This document shows, in pieces, positions 50,866 to 59,564 of a DNA stretch of 64,000 nucleotides (position 1 is the first letter of the stretch; every line of letters begins with the position of its first letter). A program made the translations under genes and the position numbers. Where the stretch lies: contig NZ_JODM01000001.1 of assembly GCF_000717995.1 (NCBI RefSeq), positions 62,001 to 126,000 of the forward strand, given 5' to 3'. The DNA comes from Streptomyces violaceorubidus. Its GTDB lineage: Bacteria > Actinomycetota > Actinomycetes > Streptomycetales > Streptomycetaceae. The notes beneath the pieces were generated by a model. It saw only the letters and a list, made by a program, of their open reading frames with translations. It searched no databases and was not told where the DNA came from.

Positions 50866-51747
50866 ATGGCCCTCATCGCCCTCGCCGCCGACAAGGGTTC
50901 CCCCGGCGTCACCACCGCGGCCGTCGCCCTCGCGGCGGTCTGGCCGCGCCGTGTCCTGCTCGCCGAGACCGACCCGGCGGGCGGCGACCTGGTGTACCGG
51001 TCGGCAGCCGCGCACGGCGGTCCGCTGAACCCGAACACCGGCATGCTCTCGATAGCCGCCACCGCGCGCCGGGGCCTGGTGCCCGACCAGCTCTGGGACC
51101 ACGTACAGCCGCTCAGCGGCGGCCTCGAAGTCCTCGTCGGACTCGGCATCTCCGAGCAGGCCGCCGGGCTGGCCGGCCTGTGGCCCACCCTCGGCCGGGC
51201 CTTCGCCTCCCTCGCCGACTCCCCGAACGCGCCCGCCGACGTCATCGCCGACTGCGGACGCGTCAGCGGGGACTCCCCGGCCACCGAGCTCTTCCCGCAC
51301 GCCGCCCTGGTGCTGCTGCTCTCCCGTACCGAGCCCGAGGCCATCGCCCGGGTACGGGACCGCGCCGCCGCCCTGTCCAACAAGCTGCACGGCGGACCGC
51401 GCGGGGCCGCGAGCCTCGGGATGCCGCTGATCGGCGTCGTCCTGGTCGCCGACCCCAACAGCGCCGCCAAGCTCTCCGGGCAGGTCAACGACATGCTGGT
51501 GCACGCCCAGACCGGCGCCCGCGTGGTCGGCACGATCGCCGACGACCCGGCCGGTGCCGACCAGTTGGCCGGGCGCAGGCGCGGGCGGCTGGAGAAGTCG
51601 CTGCTCATCCGCTCGGCCCGCAAGGTCACCTCGGACCTGTACCAGCAGTTCGGGGCCGCCTGGTCCATGCCCACCGGCCCCGGCGCCGCAGGTCCCACCG
51701 GTCCCGCCGGCACCGGCATGTCCGGCCACGCGGGGGCCGGCCGATGA
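50866..51747 (+). CDS. TadZ/CpaE-like MinD-family ATPase
   Basis: This 293 aa protein begins with a deviant P-loop-like segment ALAADKGSPGVTTAAVALA and the switch I-like ETDPAGGDL. The nucleotide-binding lysine of a deviant Walker A (KGG) is displaced, so ATP binding is uncertain. Downstream blocks (VIADCGRV) fit the MinD/CpaE fold. TadZ proteins localise the pilus machine at the pole. The C-terminal tail is Gly/Pro/Ala-rich (GPTGPAGTGMSGHAGAG). It overlaps tadA by ATGA. Confidence 0.82.
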   Translation: MALIALAADKGSPGVTTAAVALAAVWPRRVLLAETDPAGGDLVYRSAAAHGGPLNPNTGMLSIAATARRGLVPDQLWDHVQPLSGGLEVLVGLGISEQAAGLAGLWPTLGRAFASLADSPNAPADVIADCGRVSGDSPATELFPHAALVLLLSRTEPEAIARVRDRAAALSNKLHGGPRGAASLGMPLIGVVLVADPNSAAKLSGQVNDMLVHAQTGARVVGTIADDPAGADQLAGRRRGRLEKSLLIRSARKVTSDLYQQFGAAWSMPTGPGAAGPTGPAGTGMSGHAGAGR

Positions 51748-53051
51748 CCGCTGTCGACCACTCCCTGGTCAAGCGGTTCCGGCAGGACGCCGGCGACCGC
51801 ATCGCCGAGCAGCGCCGCCAGGACCAGGCCGCGGGCGTCACACCGATGTCCACCGAGGACGAACGGCACTACGCGCGCGCCGTCATCGCGCAGATACTCG
51901 AGGAGTACGCCCGCGCCGAGATCAACGCCGGGCGTACGCCGCTGGACGCGGAGACGGAGGAGGCGTACGCGGCCGCCGTGCACGCCGCGCTCTTCGGCGT
52001 CGGGCGGTTGCAGCCGCTGCTCGACGACCCCGAGGTCGAGAACATCGACATCAACGGCTGCGACCACGTCTTCGTCGGCTACTCCGACGGGCGCGAGACG
52101 CGCGGCGAGCCGGTTGCCGAGACCGACGAGGAGCTCATCGAGCTGATCCAGATCCTCGGCGCCTACTCGGGCCTGTCCTCCCGCCCCTTCGACTCCGCCA
52201 ACCCGCAGCTGGACCTCAGGCTGCCCGACGGTTCGCGTCTGTCGGCCGTCATGGACGTGGCCCGGCGCCCGGCGCTCTCCATCCGACGTGCCCGCCTGGG
52301 CAAGGTCTTCATCTCCGACCTGGTCGGCAACGGCACCCTCACCCCCGAGCTGGGCCACTTCCTGGCCTGCGCGGTCCGGGCTCGCAAGAACATCATGATC
52401 GCGGGCGCCACCAACGCCGGCAAGACGACGCTGCTGCGCGCCCTCGCCAACGAGATCCCGCCGCACGAGCGGCTGATCACGGTGGAACGCGCGCTGGAGC
52501 TGGGCCTGGACACCTTCCCCGAACTCCACCCCAACGTCGTGGCGTTCGAGGAGCGGCTGCCCAACTCCGAGGGCCAGGGCGCCATCAGCATGGCGGAGCT
52601 GGTCCGCCGCTCCCTGCGGATGAACCCCTCCCGGGTCATCGTCGGTGAGGTGCTCGGCGACGAGATCGTCACCATGCTCAACGCGATGTCGCAGGGCAAC
52701 GACGGCTCGCTGTCCACGATCCACGCCAACAGCTCGCACGAGGTCTTCAACCGCATCTCCACCTACGCCCTCCAGGCGACCGAGCGGCTGCCCATCGAGG
52801 CCAGCCAGATGCTGGTGGCCGGCGCCGTCAACTTCGTCGTCTTCGTCCAGCGGCGCAACGACTTCCAGAGCGGTGGGCGCCTCCAGCGCACGGTCACCTC
52901 GGTCCGCGAGGTCAACGGCGTCGACGGCCGCGTGCTGTCCAGCGAGGTGTTCGCCGAGACACCCGACGGCCAGGTCGTCCCGCACGCCCCCATCGCCTGC
53001 CTGGAGGATCTCATCGCCTACGGCTACCGGCCCAACGGAACGTGGGGGTGA
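51744..53051 (+). CDS. tadA: TadA, Tad pilus assembly ATPase
   Basis: This 435 aa protein is a secretion-superfamily ATPase (VirB11/CpaF). It has Walker A GATNAGKTT (about residue 218), an Asp box NPSRVIVGEVLGDEI and the His box STIHANSSHEVFNRI. It powers assembly of the Flp pilin fibre. ATG 51744 overlaps the preceding stop, and TadB follows immediately. Confidence 0.93.
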   Translation: MTAVDHSLVKRFRQDAGDRIAEQRRQDQAAGVTPMSTEDERHYARAVIAQILEEYARAEINAGRTPLDAETEEAYAAAVHAALFGVGRLQPLLDDPEVENIDINGCDHVFVGYSDGRETRGEPVAETDEELIELIQILGAYSGLSSRPFDSANPQLDLRLPDGSRLSAVMDVARRPALSIRRARLGKVFISDLVGNGTLTPELGHFLACAVRARKNIMIAGATNAGKTTLLRALANEIPPHERLITVERALELGLDTFPELHPNVVAFEERLPNSEGQGAISMAELVRRSLRMNPSRVIVGEVLGDEIVTMLNAMSQGNDGSLSTIHANSSHEVFNRISTYALQATERLPIEASQMLVAGAVNFVVFVQRRNDFQSGGRLQRTVTSVREVNGVDGRVLSSEVFAETPDGQVVPHAPIACLEDLIAYGYRPNGTWG

Positions 53052-53065
53052 CCGGGAGAATGCGG

Positions 53066-54112
53066 ATGACCACGCTCGCGGCACTGGACTCGCTCGGCTC
53101 CATGGGCGGACTGTTCTCGACCTCGATCCTGTACGCGCTCGGCTGCGGTGTCGCCGTCGGCGGCGGCCTCGCCCTCTTCCTGGTCGCGGTGCGCGGACTG
53201 CCCGCCAAGCCCGAGCACGAGAAGCGGCAGGCCAGCGAGCGCGTCAACGAGCTGATTCGCTGGGCGGGCCGGCGGGGCTCCGCCGCGGCCCTCGTCGGTC
53301 TCCTCGTCCTGCTCCTGACCCGCTGGGCGGTGCTGGGCATCGCGGCGGGTGTCCTGGTCTTCTTCTGGGACCGACTCTTCGGCGGCGCCTCCGAGGAACG
53401 CGCCGCGATGAAGCGGGTCGAGGCCCTCGCCTCCTGGACGGAGTCGCTGCGCGACACCATCGCGGGCGCGGTCGGCCTGGAGCAGGCCATCCCCGCCTCC
53501 GCACGAGCCGCCGCGCCCGTACTCCGCCCCCACCTGGACGCCCTGGTCGACCGGCTGCGCTCGCGCACCCCGCTGCCCGACGCGCTCCAGCACCTCGCCG
53601 ACGAGATCGACGACGCGTCCGCCGACATCATCGTCGCGGCGCTGATCCTCAACGCGCGGCTGCGCGGCCCCGGTCTGCGGCAGGTCCTCGGCGCGCTCGC
53701 CAAGTCGGCGCGCGAGGAGGTCGACATGCGCCAGCGCGTGATGGCGCAGCGCGCCTCGACCCGCCGGTCCGTGCAGATCGTGGTCGCGGTGTCGGTCCTC
53801 TTCGTCCTCGGCCTGTCCATCTTCAACCGGGACTTCGTCGAGCCGTACGGCTCACCCGTCGGCCAGCTCGTGCTGGCCTGCGTGTGCGGGCTGTTCGCGC
53901 TCGGCTTCTGGTGGCTGCGCAAGCTGTCGACCATCGAGACACCGGAACGCTTCCTGGTCCGGGACGGCTCCGACGTCCAGTTCGTGCGCCCCCGCACGCC
54001 GGGTCAGCCGGGACAGCCGGGCCACTCCGGTCAGCCGGGACAGCCCGTGCAGCGCCTGCCGCAACCGGCCCAGCCGTCTCCGGCGTCTGGGGACGAGGGG
54101 GTACGACGATGA
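53066..54112 (+). CDS. tadB: TadB-like inner-membrane platform protein
   Basis: This 348 aa T2SSF-domain protein has TM helices near residues 20-40, 75-100 and two at about 235-285, enclosing the cytoplasmic domain with SWTESLRDTIAGAVGLEQAI. The C-terminal tail is a Gly-Gln-Pro repeat (TPGQPGQPGHSGQPGQP). ATG 53066 has GGGAGA at 6 bases; GTG 53048, overlapping the tadA stop, is an alternative. It overlaps tadC by ATGA. Confidence 0.88.
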   Translation: MTTLAALDSLGSMGGLFSTSILYALGCGVAVGGGLALFLVAVRGLPAKPEHEKRQASERVNELIRWAGRRGSAAALVGLLVLLLTRWAVLGIAAGVLVFFWDRLFGGASEERAAMKRVEALASWTESLRDTIAGAVGLEQAIPASARAAAPVLRPHLDALVDRLRSRTPLPDALQHLADEIDDASADIIVAALILNARLRGPGLRQVLGALAKSAREEVDMRQRVMAQRASTRRSVQIVVAVSVLFVLGLSIFNRDFVEPYGSPVGQLVLACVCGLFALGFWWLRKLSTIETPERFLVRDGSDVQFVRPRTPGQPGQPGHSGQPGQPVQRLPQPAQPSPASGDEGVRR

Positions 54113-55029
54113 ACCTGACCATGCCGGTCCTGGTCGGCGCCGTCATCGGCCTGGGCGTCTACGCCCTGATCCGCGCCCTGATGCCGAGCAGACGCAGCCC
54201 GATCCAGCAGGTCGCCCGGATCGACGCGATGCGGGCGCGCGGGGCGGCGTACGAGTCGTCCCGCGCGGTGAAGGACACCGGCCGTCTCGGCTCGCTGCGG
54301 GCCCAGGTCGGCGCCCGGGTCGCGGAGCTGTACCTCCAGCAGGGCTGGGAGCAGCGCTCGCTGCGCGCGGACCTCGCGGTGCTGGACCGCAGCTGGGAGA
54401 AGTTCCTGGCGACGAAGGCGCTGCTGGCGGTGGGCGGCCTGTTCTTCGGCCCGTTCCTGTTCGCGATCGTCTGGCAGCTGGGCTTCGGGGACAGCCCGAT
54501 CATCCCGGTCTGGCTGGCCCTGCTCTGCGCCGCGCTCTTCTTCTTCCTCCCCGACCTGGAGGTCCGCCGGGACGCCGCCGAGAAACGCCGTGACCTGCGG
54601 CGCGTGATCGGGGCGTACCTGGACCTGGTTTCCATGAGCCTGGCCGGCGGCCGCGGCCTGCCGGAGGCGCTGATGGCGGCGGCCGAGGTGTCGGACGGCT
54701 GGGCCACCCACCGCATCCGCAACGCGCTGGCCGACGCGCGCATCACGGGCATCAGCCAGTGGCAGGCACTGGGCCAGCTCGGCGAGGACCTGGGCGTCGA
54801 GGAACTCAAGGACCTCTCCGCCTCCCTCGCCCTGGTGGCGGACGACGGCGCCAAGGTCCGCGAGTCCCTCGCCTCCCGCGCCGAGACCATGCGCCACCGC
54901 GAACTCTCCGAGATCGAGGGCAGCGCGGGCGAGAAGTCCCAGTCGATGCTCGTGGCCCAACTCCTGCTGTGTGCCGGGTTCCTGGTGTTCCTGATCTACC
55001 CGGCGGCGATGCGGGTGTTCCAGGTGTGA
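54109..55029 (+). CDS. tadC: TadC-like inner-membrane platform protein
   Basis: This 306 aa T2SSF-domain protein has an N-terminal TM, a pair near 105-150 and a last TM at 280-300. The cytoplasmic core contains LDLVSMSLAGGRGLPEALMAAAEVS. TadB and TadC together form the platform on which TadA acts. ATG overlaps the tadB stop. Confidence 0.9.
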   Translation: MNLTMPVLVGAVIGLGVYALIRALMPSRRSPIQQVARIDAMRARGAAYESSRAVKDTGRLGSLRAQVGARVAELYLQQGWEQRSLRADLAVLDRSWEKFLATKALLAVGGLFFGPFLFAIVWQLGFGDSPIIPVWLALLCAALFFFLPDLEVRRDAAEKRRDLRRVIGAYLDLVSMSLAGGRGLPEALMAAAEVSDGWATHRIRNALADARITGISQWQALGQLGEDLGVEELKDLSASLALVADDGAKVRESLASRAETMRHRELSEIEGSAGEKSQSMLVAQLLLCAGFLVFLIYPAAMRVFQV

Positions 55030-55118
55030 CGCAGTCTCCGGCGCACCCGCCGCAGCCCCCATCCAGCAGCTCCGAGCCGCTTCGCTCCCAGAACTGATAC
55101 GAGAGGACAGAACCCACC

Positions 55119-55379
55119 ATGAACGGACGGAACCTCCGCACCGGCACCACGGGCATCGTGCCCGTCGACTTCCTGATCACCTTCCTGCGGGCCCGCGTGG
55201 ACCGCGCCCGCTCCGGGGAGCTGGACCGCGGCGCCTCCGCGGTCGAGTGGGTCATCATCTCCGCGGTCGTCGTCGCGATCGTCGGCGTGGTGGCCGCCAT
55301 CATCAACGCCGCGCTCAGCGACGGCGCCAACAAGGTCGGCGACTGCATCAAGGGCGCGGACGCGGGCAAGACCTGCTGA
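55119..55379 (+). CDS. Flp-type pilin
   Basis: This 86 aa protein has a long leader (about 37 residues) and then RGASAVEWVIISAVVVAIVGVVAAI. That is a class III prepilin site (cleavage after Gly, Glu at +5) followed by the hydrophobic assembly helix. The mature pilin would be ~48 residues with two C-terminal Cys (DCIKGADAGKTC) that could pair. GAGAGGA precedes the ATG. It is probably the major subunit. Confidence 0.85.
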   Translation: MNGRNLRTGTTGIVPVDFLITFLRARVDRARSGELDRGASAVEWVIISAVVVAIVGVVAAIINAALSDGANKVGDCIKGADAGKTC

Positions 55380-55410
55380 CCGGCCGACGCCAGGTTCTGA
55401 CGGGGACGAC

Positions 55411-55968
55411 GTGACGGGACAGACGGGGACGAGGACGCCGGGCGTTGTGCGCGGCGTGCTCAGCGGCGCGCTCAGCGGCGCGCTCGGGGACGCGCTCGGG
55501 GACGTGCTCGGGGGCGTGCACAGGCGGGTGCGCCGCAGGGTGGAGGTGGCGCGGGAGGCCGCGACCACCCGGGGCGACGACTCCGGCATGACCGCGATCG
55601 AGTTCGTGCTGCTCACTCCGGTCCTGTTCTTCATGATCTTCGCGACGGTGCAGTTCGGCCTGTACTTCTTCGCCGACCACGTGGCGCAGGCCGCGGCCCA
55701 GGCGGGCGCGCGCAAGGCCCGCGCGACGGCCGACGCCCGGCCCGGCGCGTGGCGGGGTGAGGCCCAGGACGTGGTCGACAGCTACATCCGCCAACTCGGC
55801 CCGCAACTGGTCCTGTCACCCGACGTGAAGATGCTCCAGCCGGAGCAGAACACGGTCGGAGTGGAGATCACGGCCCGTATCCCCACGGTCTTCCCGGGCC
55901 TGGACCTGACCGTGCACGCCCAGTCGGCGGGCCCGGTCGAACGTTTCGTGCCGGAGGGGGACAACTAG
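55411..55968 (+). CDS. TadE-like pseudopilin with a repeat-bearing leader
   Basis: This 185 aa protein has an N-terminal leader of ~58 residues, containing a 4-residue repeat (VLSG, ALSG, ALGD, ALGD, VLGG from five 12-base units at 55456-55515). GMTAIEFVLLTPVLFFMIFATVQF then forms the class III prepilin-like segment (Glu at +5). A ~100-residue globular part follows. It overlaps no neighbour but abuts the next gene directly. Confidence 0.85.
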   Translation: MTGQTGTRTPGVVRGVLSGALSGALGDALGDVLGGVHRRVRRRVEVAREAATTRGDDSGMTAIEFVLLTPVLFFMIFATVQFGLYFFADHVAQAAAQAGARKARATADARPGAWRGEAQDVVDSYIRQLGPQLVLSPDVKMLQPEQNTVGVEITARIPTVFPGLDLTVHAQSAGPVERFVPEGDN

Positions 55969-56403
55969 ATGAACCCCTCCGGTCCCATGGACGGTCGCCG
56001 GCGTCGCGACGACGCAGACCGGGGCCTGTCCACCATCGAGGTGGTCATCCTGGCCCCCGTGATGATCCTCTTCATCCTGGTCCTGGTGGCCTTCGGCCAG
56101 CTGGTCGACGGCCGCGGGGCGCTCGACGGCGCCGCCAGGGACGCGGCCCGCGCGGGCTCGATCCAGAAGGACCACGGCAGGGCGATCGCGGAGGCGAAGA
56201 AGGCCGCCGAGGCCAACCTCGCGGACGTCTGCTCCGGCCCGGTCTCGGTCGTCCAGAAGAGCGCGGGCTTCGAACCGGACACCCTCTTCACGGTCGAGGT
56301 GAGCTGCGAGGTGCGCGGCCTGGCCTCGATCGGCCTGGACATCCCCACCACCCTGTCGGCGACCTTCAGTTCCCCGCTGGACCCGTACCGGAGGACGGCG
56401 TGA
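55969..56403 (+). CDS. TadE/TadF-like pseudopilin
   Basis: This 144 aa protein has a short Arg/Asp-rich leader, then RGLSTIEVVILAPVMILFILVLVAFGQ (prepilin-like segment, Glu at +5). The mature domain has two cysteines (DVCSG, VSCEV). It starts one base after the preceding stop and overlaps the next gene by GTGA. Minor pilin of the Tad system. Confidence 0.87.
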   Translation: MNPSGPMDGRRRRDDADRGLSTIEVVILAPVMILFILVLVAFGQLVDGRGALDGAARDAARAGSIQKDHGRAIAEAKKAAEANLADVCSGPVSVVQKSAGFEPDTLFTVEVSCEVRGLASIGLDIPTTLSATFSSPLDPYRRTA

Positions 56404-56861
56404 GATCTCTGGTACGCGCGTGGCTCGCGGACCGGCGCACCCGGCTGGACGACCGGGGCTCGGGCGCCGGCGCGGTCATCGTCTTCGCGCTGGTCTTCCT
56501 CTCCCTCTCGGCCTTCGTCATCGATGGCGGCATGTCCATCTCCAAGCGGGAACGCGCCGCGGACATCGCGGAGCAGGCCGCCCGCTACGCCGCCCAGGAC
56601 ATAGACCGCGAGGCCCTCTACGACGATGTGGGAGGCCCCGCCCCGATCAACTACGAGAACTGCAACGCCCGGGTCAAGGCCTTCGCCGCCGAGATGGACA
56701 TGACCGGCGCGGACATCGCCGCGACCCACTGCGTCACGGCCGACGCGGCCCAGGTCCAGGTCGAGGTCCAGCTCACTTACTCCCCGGTCTTCACCGGCAT
56801 GTTCTACGGCGGCGACGTGGTCGTCCACGGCCAGGCGGTGGCGGAGAACGAGGTGGGGTGA
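56400..56861 (+). CDS. TadG-like pilus-assembly protein
   Basis: This 153 aa protein starts with GSGAGAVIVFALVFLSLSAFVIDGGMSIS after an Arg-rich leader, the TadE/TadG-type N-terminal helix without the usual +5 Glu. The mature part has Cys in ENCNARVK and ATHCVTA. It is the last tad gene; no prepilin peptidase (TadV) follows, so that enzyme must be encoded elsewhere. Confidence 0.85.
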   Translation: MRSLVRAWLADRRTRLDDRGSGAGAVIVFALVFLSLSAFVIDGGMSISKRERAADIAEQAARYAAQDIDREALYDDVGGPAPINYENCNARVKAFAAEMDMTGADIAATHCVTADAAQVQVEVQLTYSPVFTGMFYGGDVVVHGQAVAENEVG

Positions 56862-56906
56862 GCGGGCGTCCCCGGCAGGTGTCGGCCACTCAATCCTTGC
56901 CAGTCC

Positions 56907-57203
56907 TCAGCCGAAGTACTTGCGGACCTCCCGCTCAGGGCTCCCCGGTTTGCGCCACTGTGCGGCCAGGTGTGAGGCCAGCAGAACGAAATTCTCGTCG
57001 GCGTTCACCGAATGGAACGTTCCGTCATTGAGATCCAGCCTGCGAACCCCGACCGGGTGACCGTCCTCGTCGGCCGGACGGACTGAACCCGCCTCTCGGT
57101 CCAGCAGGAGATGCAGCACGACTTCGTCGTCGACCTCTGCCCGGAACAGAAAGGCGGAGGAGGAGACACCTCGCACGAAGGTCAGTCGCAGAGAGAATGC
57201 CAT
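56907..57203 (-). CDS. Small hypothetical protein of the secretion island
   Basis: This 98 aa protein has alternating strands (SLRLTFVRGVSSSAFLFRAEVDDEVVLHLLLD) and a helical C-terminus (ENFVLLASHLAAQWRKPGS). No signal peptide or TM. It is convergent to the tad operon and downstream of WXG protein 57228 in the same direction, 24 bases away. Unknown function. Confidence 0.7.
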   Translation of the reverse strand: MAFSLRLTFVRGVSSSAFLFRAEVDDEVVLHLLLDREAGSVRPADEDGHPVGVRRLDLNDGTFHSVNADENFVLLASHLAAQWRKPGSPEREVRKYFG

Positions 57204-57227
57204 CGCCAGTACCGGCCCCCAACGGCG

Positions 57228-57569
57228 CTACTTCTCCCCACCGCCACCTTTACTTCCCTTCCGCTTGTCCTCCGTCTTCACCGCGTCGTTGACCTGCTTG
57301 GTGAGTTCGTCGTCGAGCTTCTTGAACTCGCGGACCACGGCGTCCGACATGCTGGCGAGGGCGTCGAGCTGCTGGGTGATGTCCTCGCGGCCGTCCTCCC
57401 AGTTGGACTCGAAGTCGTCGAGCGCGTCGTTGACGCTGCCGTCGCCGATGTCGTCCTTGTAGGACTCGAAGAGCTTCTTCGTGTGGTTCAGCCGCGTCTT
57501 GAGCGACCGCAGCCGGCGTCCGTAGTCCTCCAGCTCGGTCAACGGCAGTGCGAGGTCGCTCTTGCCCAT
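57228..57569 (-). CDS. WXG100-like protein (paralogue of 43342)
   Basis: This 113 aa helical protein has a turn IGDGSVNDALDDFESNWEDG, where the W-x-G is replaced by I-G-D-G, and a highly basic Gly-rich C-terminus. It aligns end to end with the WXG100 protein at 43342. Here it lies downstream of the large and SLxVP..TFRF-family genes rather than upstream, so gene order differs from the 43 kb copy. Confidence 0.82.
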   Translation of the reverse strand: MGKSDLALPLTELEDYGRRLRSLKTRLNHTKKLFESYKDDIGDGSVNDALDDFESNWEDGREDITQQLDALASMSDAVVREFKKLDDELTKQVNDAVKTEDKRKGSKGGGGEK

Positions 57570-57591
57570 GGCCCGAAGTCCTCTCTGCGGT

Positions 57592-58215
57592 TCAGACGAA
57601 ACGGAACGTGCCGGTCACAGCGTCGAAGATGTCGTGGAACGCCTCGGCGAGATCCAGCACCGGGCTGGCTCCGGAGACGAGGACGACCTGGTCGGTGGTT
57701 CCCGGGACGGGGATGTACGTCTGCGTCAGCACCATACGAAGGGTACGGCTGTCGCCCGGCGCCACGGGCACGTCCTCCACGCCGTACGTCCGTGCGGCCG
57801 GGCCCACTTCGGGAATGTCGACGGTCGTCACCTTCCGCCAGGCGTCCCCTTCGCGCCGCGCGGTGATCGTCCGCAGGCTGTCGGCGATGGCCCGGGGATC
57901 GGTGGACAGGGCGACCCCCTGCTTGTTCTTGGCACCGAGGACGGACACGGTGACGGTCGCGGAGAGCGGAACACCGTCGAAGTTCTCGTCCATGCAGCCC
58001 AGGTAGAGCGCACCGGAGTCGTGAGCGTCCTTGGCCATCTTCCGGAGCATGGCGGTCAGGTCGGGACGGTAAGGAGCCAGGTCAGGCGCCTCGCCGACAC
58101 GTTCGTCCACCAGCGCGCGGATCGTCGACTCGCGGCCTTCGGGACGGGTGTCGAACTCCCACCACGATTCCGGGACCGAAAGGGATACACCAAGGGGCGT
58201 GGAACGTGTGGACAT
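57592..58215 (-). CDS. Secretion-island protein, SLxVP..TFRF family (copy 3)
   Basis: This 207 aa protein shows the family pattern most clearly: GVSLSVPESWWEFDTRPEG, GALYLGCMDENFDGVPLSATVTVSVL, LTQTYIPVPGTTDQVVLVSGASP and LDLAEAFHDIFDAVTGTFRFV. There is no export signal. The ATG overlaps the stop of the large WXG-type gene (TGATG), so the two are translationally coupled, supporting a chaperone or immunity role (inference). Confidence 0.8.
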   Translation of the reverse strand: MSTRSTPLGVSLSVPESWWEFDTRPEGRESTIRALVDERVGEAPDLAPYRPDLTAMLRKMAKDAHDSGALYLGCMDENFDGVPLSATVTVSVLGAKNKQGVALSTDPRAIADSLRTITARREGDAWRKVTTVDIPEVGPAARTYGVEDVPVAPGDSRTLRMVLTQTYIPVPGTTDQVVLVSGASPVLDLAEAFHDIFDAVTGTFRFV

Positions 58216-59486
58216 CAGGCCTCGTCGTCGTAACTGACCGGGGAGTAATCCTGGGCGTATTCCGTGAGGAACACGACCGCTTCACGAGGTAGGCGCAGCG
58301 GGGCGCGCGCCGTGTACTCAAGCAGCAGTTTCGGTGAGTAGTAGTCGATCGCTTCGTATTCCATGACGTCCGGCTCGTAGCGATCCACGACGCCCAGGAC
58401 GGACAGCAGGGACGACTTGTAGCCCTCGTCGCGCAGCTCCTTCGGGACGATCGTCGTCACCTCGTCCCCCTGGAAGAGGCGCATCTGTCCCGCGGGGTTC
58501 TGTACGACTGCGTGTTCCACTCCGTGGAACTGCTGAAGTTCGGACATGTGGGATATGTTGACTTCGTTGGGCGAGATGCGAACGGGCCCTTTGGTCAGGT
58601 ACCTTGCCAATTGTCGCGCCTTTGGGGTGAGGACCCGATAGGGGATCGTGCCACCGAAAGGGCGGGTAGATCCTTTGAACGGGCGGTAGATGCCGCGTAG
58701 GCGCCCTCCCGACCTCAGCTGCTGAACCTTCTTGAGCAGCCCTCCGCCGATGCCCTTCATGAACCCGGCGCCGAGTGCCTTCAGCCCGCCCGCCTTCCAC
58801 AGCTTGCCCAGCTTGGCGAGGCTGGTGAAGCCCTTGGTGGCGGGGATGCAGTCCAAGGCGGCCCATAGGAGATCGCCCCAGCCGGCTTCCCCTTTGATGA
58901 CCTTTCTTATCGTGTCCGCCATCACGACAAGCGCCGCAGCGAACACCAACCAGCCCAGTGGGCCGCCCACGATCATCACGATGATGCCGACGATCGTCAC
59001 GACCCACTTGCATATGGTGACGATCTCGTCCCAGTGGTCGGAGGCCCAGGCCGGGTCCTACGAGTCGGTCTTCTCGGTCGCCCTGCGCACCCAGTCCTCG
59101 GCGCCGGTCAGGGCCGTCTGCGCGGTGGAAAGCTCCTCGCGGGCCTTGCGGCCGTCGCGCAGCGCCTTGTCGGCCTTCTCCTGGGCGTCCTGGAGATCGG
59201 GCCAGAAGGTGGCCAGCGCGTCGCCCGCCAGGTTGTACGACTTCTTGAGCTTGCGCAGCTTTTTCGGGGCGTCCTCGAACTCCTCGGCGAACACCTCCGC
59301 CGTCTTGCCCGCCCAGGAGAGGATCTCCTCCTCCTTGGCGATGCCCTTGAGGTCGCGCAGGACGTCGGACACGTCGTCCGCGAAGTCGTGCAGGGTACCG
59401 GCGAGTTTGCGAATGCGGTCCGGGTCGCCCGGCGTCGGGTCCTTGTCCAGGTCGAGTACGTACCAGTCCGCCGGCCTGTGCGACAC
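58215..59486 (-). pseudogene. Large WXG-type putative substrate split by an in-frame TAG
   Basis: Codons from ATG 59486 give an N-terminal WXG-like helical domain of 142 residues (DWYVLDLDKDPTPGDPDRIRKLAG..., ILSWAGKTAEVF). A TAG follows at 59060-59058, and the same frame then continues with DPAWASDHWDEIVTICKWVV, TM helices, GPVRISPNEVNISHMSEL and a 110-residue C-terminal domain to 58215. Joined, it would be ~422 residues and match the plan of 38520 and 41982. Either a nonsense mutation has inactivated it, the C-terminal part is re-initiated (GTG 59000), or TAG is read through. Confidence 0.82.
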
Positions 59487-59564
59487 CGTGTTCTCCCCCG
59501 TGCACGTGCGATGCCCTCACTTGGAACGCGCGTATGAATTTATCGCACCCGATCGTGCTGTCGG

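Noticed and set aside
50128..56861. Type IV pilus or type II secretion operon
   Set aside because: TadZ-like, two TadE-like, TadG-like and a 48-residue Flp-type pilin identify a Tad system instead.
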